This document shows, piece by piece, positions 25,781-32,500 of a DNA stretch of 32,500 bases. The notes under the pieces are model-generated. The model was not told the origin of the DNA, did no database searches, and saw only the letters and a program-made list of their open reading frames with translations. The position numbers and the translations under genes were made by a program. The DNA is taken from NCBI RefSeq assembly GCF_964340395.1, contig NC_135570.1:2260001-2292500 (forward strand), in the 5' to 3' direction. Source of the DNA: Glandiceps talaboti (taxonomy: Eukaryota; Hemichordata; Enteropneusta; Spengelidae). Position 1 is the stretch's first letter, and every line of letters starts with the position of its first letter.

Positions 25781-27234
25781 TGCTTACGTAGTCCTTCGAA
25801 CAACAACACGACGGTCCACTAAGGCATTCCTGCACTACATTCAAGTCGTACTGTCCAAGACTCAATCGATTGTGAACCCTATAATTAAAACCGTGTCACA
25901 CATCATAGATGTGATAAGATCACTCAACAAAGCATAGTAATCCCCAAACCCTTGTATGTATATCTTATATTCCTATTGGAATTCAAGATATCTATTTTGT
26001 CATTCAAGGAAGGCGACACACTACCGTAATCAGAATATTATCAATATATTATTATATTCTACGAATAAGCCATTTTAATGAATTTTCATTTTTAAAAGTG
26101 GTATTCTTAAATATTAATAAAGCAATGAATATAAATGTCAAAATTATATAGTTTTTTGGAGAAAAGTTAAAGAAGCATAAGGGGGGGGGGGTGTGAAGCG
26201 AATATTACACATGGGTTTGCCCTCAAGTAGATGGATTGTTCATTTCAGCTATAACCTTCATTCCTTGCCTTGGCATAGACAACTTTGTAAAAGTCGAGAT
26301 TCGATTGTTCAAATGAGAATTGCCATATACTAAAAGGTATTCACAAATGAAATTCAGATGGAATGATGCATCATAATATTATAATGGCATGTAGAATTTA
26401 AATGTTCCAATGTCAAAATTTATTGGAGTCTTATTATTCCCAAACGCATTGTTGTCTCGTCAAATGGTATGCAGAAGTTTGAATGTCTTATTGACAAATG
26501 GAAAGTCACAGTTTTGAATTTCATGCAGTAATTTTGGCATTAATTGAACACCATAATCAAATATAGTACTAAATGTGCATTGTGCAACATCTTTGTTTTT
26601 TAAGTATGATTCAAAAGAGAATATGTTACTGAATACGAGATGGCGCCAGCATAAGTGTACATTCAGTGCTCACTCATCACAATAAGATGTTGTGACATAT
26701 AGAGGGCAAAGAATATGATAATCATTGATCCGAAGTCTTCAAAGTTTCGATTGAATTTCCACAAGAAGCAAAAGCTTGTAGTTACAGCTTTATCAAAGGA
26801 TAAACAACCGTAGAAAGCACTTGTGACTCATTAGCATGACGTTGATAACATTGTATTAGCATCTTACTGCTTTACTACTTGAATTTACCAAAGTAGGTAT
26901 GTTTCTAAAACACGTCTCGACAACAAGAAATAGACGTCTTTCGGTCTGAGCGATTTGCTGCAGCCAAAGATGATGGTTTATAGTAATCTCTAAGTATTCT
27001 AACAAATTTACTCACACGTAAGCACAGTTATCACGAGTAACAAGTAACGGAAAAAAACGTTCATTCAAAGGAAATCTTATTTAAAATTAAAATTAAAAAC
27101 TATAACAAAAAAGCGCTTATTTCTGTGTATTTATTGAAAATCTGTGATTTTTTAGTTTTCACGTATTACTGATAACTCTGTGCAGTAACGGCTATATACC
27201 ACGCACAAGCCAAGTTGAACAAAAAATATAGAAT
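25781..27234. other. gene-free stretch
   Basis: AT-rich, with an 11-base G run near 26182. A minus-strand open stretch near 26454-26690 reads somewhat like protein but has no recognised family (see rejected items). Confidence 0.5.
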
Positions 27235-27329
27235 TTATACCCTGGTCGTTCTACGCCATAACAACGTGTGTCTATAATGTCACGACAACGCGTAACTACG
27301 TCACTGGTTCTGCTGTGTTCGAAATATGA
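27235..27329 (+). repeat. dispersed repeat B, copy 2
   Basis: Direct-orientation partner of 15789-15883. It shares the perfect 33-base right end and diverged 21-base subrepeats (ACGCCATAACAACGTG, ATGTCACGACAACGCG). Flanks on both sides are unrelated to those of copy 1. Confidence 0.7.
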
Positions 27330-28769
27330 GTCAAAACGTTCAAAATCCGTACGAATTGATTTGTAATTAATTTACTCTTTTATTTATATATACGTCATTT
27401 TTGACGGGTGCTAACAGATTGATAAATGGTTTAAAAAACCTAGAATTCATAAAATTGTACTGTAATCTAATTATTATAATAATCAGTATGTATTTAAGAT
27501 GAACAATTCAATGCATATTCATAAATATTCGTCTGAAGGCAAAAGCACTTAGGAGTCGAGAATATTCGTGGCTCTTAACTTGAGGCACAGTATAGTATAA
27601 CACTGCTAGAATAATAGTGGTGGAAACGAGTTTTCGATATGGTGTTTCTTGGCAATCGAAATCATAAGATGACTTTTCAGAACCCAATGCATTTCTTTCC
27701 TGGTGGAGTGGAGTTAAAAGGTATAGGGTACAAAATGTAATGATAGGTTTCTGAAGAAAGATTTGCTTAGTTACAGGTGATACACACGCCCTTGAACAAG
27801 AGCAAAACACAGCGCATTCTAGTGACTAATTAAAGTGGCACAAACTGAGTTTCTAAACATTTTACTCACGTGGAAATACTTAGTATGTAGTATAATATTA
27901 ATGTCAAATGATTATAATTGCTTTCTGACATTGTTAGAACAGTTGATTGCCTTGTAGGGATTACTCGACATTTTTAAACGTAGCAAAAAATAAATCATCG
28001 GATCGTTTATATGTTATATCTTAATACCACATTTGACTTCAGTCAATTCCAAGTGATATGGTTACGTATGCTTAAGTAAGTAGAGAGTACCTTTGCCACC
28101 AACATACCTCTTTATTTACTAAGAATTGCATTTTTGTTAACGTTCTCATTGTGAAACTCGTACAAGCCCAAATTTGTATTTATTATCTACATGTACAGTC
28201 CATGGACTTTGATTAGTTCCTAGGCACTATTTCCACGGCCCTCACCAGAAATGTTCTTCCCGTTGCTTTCAAAGTTCGTGTATATATTTTTCTTTTCAAT
28301 TCAATTCAATTCAATACTACGAGTGACTTATAAAATACGCAGTGTAAATCTCACCCAAACACATATAAACTCAGAGTTTCCCCTTTAGTGTGTTAGGAAT
28401 TATGATTATACTGTTCTTATATGACATGGTGTCTATCAATTTACCGCATACATAAAAATAGAAATGAACGATATTAAAGGTATGGCTGATTTCTGATATA
28501 CTACTACGCACGTACACATTTGCTTGTACCCCCACTAAATAATAGAATAGGCCTTGCGAAGTTTAATTATAGAAGAAACAGTCTGTCATTTATTCCTTTT
28601 TGTCGATGCTTTCTGGATGGGGTAAAGCTGAGATGATTTGGTTCTGCTACTGTAGTACATAGGAATACCTAAAACGTGAACGAGCATAACCATCGTGCCG
28701 GTGAATGTCAGCTGATATTGCTTCCTTCGAGTTTAATTTAAGTCCAACAGCTTTGAATTCATACTCACC
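27330..28769 (+). other. upstream region of the GPCR gene
   Basis: No other gene is recognised. The presumed promoter and 5' untranslated region of the receptor lie at the right end, but no TATA box or initiator could be placed. The in-frame stop at 28734-28736 limits the coding region. Confidence 0.45.
28296..28315. repeat. short (TCAAT)n tract
   Basis: Four perfect TCAAT units, about 450 bases upstream of the GPCR start codon. Confidence 0.9.
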
Positions 28770-29270
28770 ATGAATACATCTATATATGAAGACTGGGAAA
28801 TACCAATCGAAGATTACGAAAAATGTATTTGTTTCCCTGCTTCTTGTCCTTCATACATTCTTGATATGCTTTTCAGTCAAGCTAATACCTGGGATCTGAC
28901 AGATGTTGAAACTTCCGAAGTACAAGACTTAGATCCGATTGATTATGCTGTTACAGTACCATTCGTTCCGTGTGACACAATGGGTGCGTCTAGGGTATGG
29001 CTGAATGAAATGCCACATCTAGCAAAGGTGATTTTATCTATCATCTACGGTTCTACTATGTTGTTAACGTTATTGGGAAACGTCCTCGTCATCCGTGTGT
29101 TGTCATCTCCAATACACATCAAGTCAGAGATGAACAAATTACTGGTTAATCTTTCAGTTGCTGATATCTGTATGGTACTTTTCTGTATGCCGTTCACGTT
29201 TGCATATGTTGTCATACGCCACTGGGTATTCGGTAACATAATGTGTCCCCTGGTTTTCTTTATTCAACAG
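28770..29270 (+). CDS. class A neuropeptide-type GPCR, exon 1 (N-terminus to start of TM3), partial gene
   Basis: This exon gives residues 1-167 of a plasma-membrane peptide receptor that should couple to a G protein. It starts at an ATG with good context (CACCATG), and an in-frame TAA at 28734-28736 closes the frame upstream. The amino terminus is about 80 residues long, acidic, with an N-glycosylation sequon at N2 and cysteines at 19, 21, 26 and 68; no clear signal peptide is seen. TM1 spans about 84-110 with GNVLV (N104). TM2 spans about 121-146 with NLSVAD (D132) and CMPF (P141). The first outer loop has the WVFG motif (W152). C159 is the conserved cysteine at the top of TM3. The exon ends after FFIQQ at a phase-0 donor, CAG|GTGAGT, and the frame stays open only briefly into the intron. 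Loop and helix motifs fit the rhodopsin-beta peptide receptors (tachykinin, NPFF, orexin/allatotropin, RYamide or QRFP-like). I cannot assign one ligand. Confidence 0.88.
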
Positions 29271-29594
29271 GTGAGTCTTGTCAATGTACACATTCACAAC
29301 AATTAGACTCAATCTCTTATCCTCAAAAGTCTAGTACTAATTTTTTTCCCTATTTTTATTCATTATTTGCGACAATTCTTTTTGTATTTATTCATCCAAT
29401 TTATGTTTTTCTTACTATATTCTGTACAATGGTAAATACTTAAAACATTCAGAGTAATATCTGTGGTTCAAGTATATCTATTTCAAAGTTAGAAAATGTT
29501 GACCAAATGATGGTCTTTGATTCTTATCTTTAAACATATAAAACTAGCGAAATTGAAAATGGATTGAAATGAAGGACACTTTCTTAAGGTTGAA

Positions 29595-29904
29595 GTATAT
29601 ATGTAGTGATTTACAACTTACTGGAACAGAACTATGTAAAGTATATGTAGCGATTTACAACTTACTGGAACAGAACTATATAAAGTATATGTAGCGATTT
29701 ACAACTTACGGGAACAGAACTATGTAAAATATATGTAGCGATTTACAACTTACTGGAACAGAACTATGTAAAGTATATGTAGCGATTTACAACTTACTGG
29801 AACAGAACTATGTAAAGTATATGTAGCAATTTACAACTTACTGGAACAGAACTATGTAAAGTATATGTAGCGATTTACAACTTACTGGAACAGAGCTATG
29901 TAAC
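29595..29904. repeat. 44-bp minisatellite, 7 copies, in the GPCR intron
   Basis: Seven head-to-tail copies of a 44-bp unit begin with GTATATGTAGCG and end with ACTATGTAAA. The first copy is 46 bp because of an extra AT. Copies starting at 29641, 29685, 29729, 29773, 29817 and 29861 differ by only a few substitutions. The high identity suggests recent expansion, so copy number may vary between individuals. Confidence 0.95.
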
Positions 29905-30134
29905 GAAAAGGTTTTTACACCATTCAAACAAATATATCTTCACAACCGCCTACCTTTTCAACAAAACATAAATGTTCTATGTTAAATCACGCATCAAACG
30001 AAGGCAGTCATATATAATCCATCTTCTCATATGTGCATACATTTAGTTATTTTCATGTTGCGGGTATTTCGACTTAAATAGGTATATCAATATCAATTAC
30101 ATTTCAGCTTTTCCATCGATTTCATAGGCTAGAC

Positions 30135-30154
30135 AGCCAGCCAGCCAGCCAGCC

Positions 30155-30245
<91 letters not shown>

Positions 30246-30303
30246 AACGGACAAACGGACGGACACACACACACCACACCACCACCACCACCCCCACCCC
30301 ACC
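30135..30303. repeat. compound (GCCA)n-(GACA)n microsatellite with AC/ACC-rich tail
   Basis: About five GCCA units pass into roughly 21 GACA units (with one GATA variant), then a degenerate tail of GGAC, (AC)n and (ACC)n runs up to about 30303. The tract lies inside the GPCR intron. Confidence 0.95.
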
Positions 30304-30865
30304 ATCAATAATTCGAATGTTACCTATCCATGAGCATTTTTATAATCATTGCCAACTCATAATAGAATATAGTTCTTTTTTTAAATGAGTATATAATAGT
30401 CATGTTAATGAACACATTATAAGTAATAATCAATATCTAATACCATTCCTACCTAGTATTCAGTCTGCATAATTTAGTTTTATAATTTCATTTCCTACAA
30501 TTGGTCGATAAATATATACATAAGTTAATAAATAAATGATGAAGATGACAATTAATAAATCGTCGAATTCAAAGGATGTCTACAATGTTTGTATGTTGAA
30601 TTCATAAGAAAAAGATGGAGTCTTTGGAGTGTGACGAGACGAAATGAACATTGCAATATAGGGATGTAATTGGTTTCTATACCATTATACTAATGGTTGA
30701 TTTTTATTGCCATATAGACACATCCATAGATATACTGTAAGGTACGGTCTCACCATATGACCTGATACGCAGATTAATCTACGCTCGAAGTCCAAGCTAC
30801 TCGTCGAAATTAATCCGCATGGGAAACGCGCTTTCTCCAATGCTGCAGAACTCTTATATGGAACA

Positions 30866-31212
30866 GTCCCCGGGGGCTACTCCCCTTATATGAGTATACG
30901 TATATGTGCCGCCCTTTGGGGTGCATTTTCTAGTCCTTTTGGTCTAAAATGGGTGTGTTTTTTCGAGTTGAGGAATCTAAAATGGGGTCCACTTTCCATT
31001 ATTTTTTTATTTTGCTTGGTCTAAAATGTGGTCCACTGTCCTTACCAAATCGTAATTGCCATTAATTGCCCCAAAATGTTGCCTCCTAAGGAAAATGTAG
31101 TTAGGTCTAAACTTTCATCTTTTAGAAACCTGTAATGGTCTAAATGGGGTCTTGGGTTTCCAGCACTGGCCACACACCCCTACCAGAGTTGGCCACTGGT
31201 ACCGCCCCGGGA
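30866..31212. mobile_element. GC-rich MITE-like block with GGTCTAAAATGGGG subrepeats
   Basis: A sharply bounded GC-rich segment in AT-rich intron begins with CCCCGGGGGCTACTCCCC and ends near TACCGCCCCGGGAA. The reverse complement of the right end resembles the left end (CCCGGGG plus a GTAC-like core), suggesting imperfect terminal inverted repeats. Inside are several partial copies of GGTCTAAAATGGGGTCC. The style matches non-autonomous repeats common in marine invertebrate genomes, but I cannot name the family. No transposase is encoded. Confidence 0.55.
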
Positions 31213-31460
31213 ACAGTCTACCCCTTGATATCAGACAGTGTGATGAATTTAGGTGTTTGCGCCTCAAATCCGGTGGATTACCATCTGGTCACCAGGTGTA
31301 ATGTACGTCCACGTGAATTGGCAGGGAAAGGGAGGTATGGGTGTAATAAATAATAATGATATACAATTTTTGACTATTTTTTGTTTTCTTTTTGAAATGG
31401 ATTTGAGAAGATAAAGATGTTAACACGCACTCTCTCCCTATTCATATCAGTTTTATTCTG

Positions 31461-31545
<85 letters not shown>

Positions 31546-31549
31546 TTAT
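31461..31549. repeat. (TCTA)n microsatellite
   Basis: About 22 units of TCTA run almost without interruption, with one TTTA variant at the right end. It lies inside the GPCR intron, on the sense strand as TCTA. Confidence 0.97.
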
Positions 31550-31621
31550 CTGACTTCTCCCTCCCTGTCTGTATGTTTATCTATCCGTCTCTGTATTTCC
31601 CTTTCACTGTCTATGTTTGTT

Positions 31622-31627
<6 letters not shown>

Positions 31628-31702
<75 letters not shown>
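31628..31702. repeat. (TGTC)n microsatellite next to a splice acceptor
   Basis: About 18 units of TGTC are preceded by TTTG variants. It ends about 52 bases upstream of the AG of GPCR exon 2 and adds to the pyrimidine-rich context of that acceptor. Confidence 0.96.
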
Positions 31703-31704
<2 letters not shown>

Positions 31705-31754
31705 GTATTTTCCGGTTTTTTATTTTTAATCACAGCGTATTCCTTTTTTCCTAG

Positions 31755-32144
31755 GTGTCCGTATCTGTAAGCATATGTACATTGACAGCAATTGGAATAG
31801 ATCGGTATTTCGCTGTATCTAACCCTATAGCTCGGAAGGCAGCAGGATCCCGATCAAAATATGTTGTCATGGCAACATGGATAGTTGCAATTTGTCTCAG
31901 CATTCCAGAGCTGGTGGTTGTACGGACATTTATAGATAAAACTACCATTCAATGCAATGAACGCTGGCCTGATGCCAATACTGCTTTGGTGTATGAAGTA
32001 GTTATCGTCTCTATTTCATATGTGTTTCCACTATGTGTTCTGCTAGTCACATACAGGAAGATCGGACAATGTCTCTGGAAACAAGATGTACCCGGAAACG
32101 AAAACGCTTATACAAAAAGCGCCCGTCGAGCACAAAAAGTGAAG
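31755..32144 (+). CDS. class A neuropeptide-type GPCR, exon 2 (TM3 to third intracellular loop)
   Basis: This exon gives residues 168-297 and continues the frame from exon 1 exactly (phase 0 at both ends). The acceptor is strong: a pyrimidine run then CTAG|G. It opens with VSVSVS, so the join reads FFIQQ-VSVSVS, as expected in mid-TM3 of peptide receptors. The DRY motif is D183-R184-Y185. TM4 has W209 and P218. C234 in the second outer loop can pair with C159, followed by the E-R-W-P tetrad common in this receptor group. TM5 has P259 and Y267. LWKQDVPG at 274-281 resembles the LW-x-x-x-x-PG segment of tachykinin, NPFF and orexin receptors. A basic stretch (SARRAQKVK) leads to a weaker donor, AAG|GTAATA. 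Helices 6 and 7 are missing because the window ends 356 bases later and I see no further exon there. No inactivating change is visible. Confidence 0.9.
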
Positions 32145-32500
32145 GTAATATAATATATTGATCTATTGTTCACGAATAAACCAGGCTGAGCTTAAGTCAT
32201 TCCATATAAGTTGAATACTATAGAAACTATAAAGCGAGTCACTGTGTGGATTGTACCTCATCATAGCATTCTGCTGACTTAGATCCATGTAAATCCAGGG
32301 TACGATATCATCTCAATGTATGAGTCCAGTACTTGTACCACTTGAGGCGTGACATGAAATCCAACAATATTTAATATCACCTTTATATGACGATCTACCA
32401 ACTTAAACGGTCAATGACACTTTAAGGATGGCGTATAACTTCGAGATTTAGCAAATTTCATTCAGAAACTCGATGTTATAAATTCAACAGGTAACTTAAA
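32145..32500 (+). other. start of GPCR intron 2, cut by the window edge
   Basis: It follows the donor GTAATA. No TM6-like coding sequence is seen before the edge, so the next exon lies outside the window. Confidence 0.6.

Larger units (their letters stand above)
29271..31754 (+). other. intron 1 of the GPCR gene, repeat-filled
   Basis: A phase-0 intron of 2,484 bases interrupts TM3, bounded by GTGAGT and a pyrimidine-rich CTAG. It holds a 44-bp minisatellite (29595-29904), a GCCA/GACA tract (30135-30303), a GC-rich mobile-element-like block (about 30866-31212), a (TCTA)n tract (31461-31549) and a (TGTC)n tract (31628-31702). The last tract ends only about 50 bases before the acceptor, so length changes there could touch the branch-point region. 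The remaining stretches are AT-rich with nothing recognised. Confidence 0.85.

Noticed and set aside
26454-26690. Minus-strand open stretch of about 65-70 codons that looks somewhat protein-like
   Set aside because: No recognisable domain, stop codons close both ends, and openings of this length are common in AT-rich DNA at this scale. It might be a retroelement fragment, but I cannot support that.
30097-30297. Minus-strand cysteine-rich frame, considered as a secreted peptide
   Set aside because: The CLSV repeats come from (GACA)n, and it lies within the receptor intron.
31144-31353. 69-residue forward frame
   Set aside because: It starts in the GC-rich mobile-like block inside the receptor intron and matches no family.
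31734-31754. Alternative upstream acceptor (CACAG at 31731-31735) for GPCR exon 2
   Set aside because: It would add 19 bases and break the frame, whereas the acceptor at 31754 joins FFIQQ to VSVSVS in phase.

Overview
The window looks like AT-rich nuclear DNA from an invertebrate animal, probably marine. The reasons are split genes with GT-AG introns, a neuropeptide-type seven-helix receptor gene, very dense di-, tetra- and pentanucleotide microsatellites, and several dispersed repeats that look like small non-autonomous DNA transposons. Nothing bacterial or viral was recognised. The sequence alone does not settle the phylum.

Only two genes can be supported. (1) Positions 10838-11848 (+) hold a complete, apparently single-exon gene for a 336-residue, ten-helix transporter-like protein of the EamA / drug-metabolite transporter superfamily (SLC35-like). 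(2) Positions 28770-32144 (+) hold the first two coding exons (297 residues, through helix 5 and into the third intracellular loop) of a class A, rhodopsin-beta type peptide receptor. They are separated by a 2,484-base intron. The exon or exons for helices 6 and 7 lie beyond the right edge. There is no operon logic, and the two genes have no visible functional link.

Layout: 1-10.8 kb is gene-free. It carries (GGAT)n, (TC)n, (GACA)n and (TA)n microsatellites, a 357-bp element with terminal inverted repeats (3652-4008), a 96-bp tandem triplet fused to a second terminal-inverted-repeat element (4531-5385), a hairpin at 4341-4399, a dispersed repeat at about 7100-7402, and a compound TA plus tetranucleotide tract ending near 10456. 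The transporter gene follows. From 11.85 to 20.9 kb the DNA is again gene-free, with a 16-copy 27-bp minisatellite (14011-14436), a 154-bp imperfect palindrome (15921-16074) and the inverted partner of the 7.1-kb repeat (about 16752-17060). From 20.99 to 22.66 kb there is a pentanucleotide array based on TCTGG with higher-order structure. From 22.8 to 28.7 kb come an (AAC)n tract, a CpG-rich patch, a hammerhead-like retroelement scar and second copies of two dispersed repeats. The receptor gene closes the window, and its intron holds a 44-bp minisatellite, four microsatellite blocks and a GC-rich mobile-element-like block.

No wholly new system was found. The items most worth a second look are the higher-order pentamer array, the 154-bp palindrome beside a repeated TACGTCAC-rich block, the pairs of dispersed repeats, and the receptor with its cysteine-bearing amino terminus.
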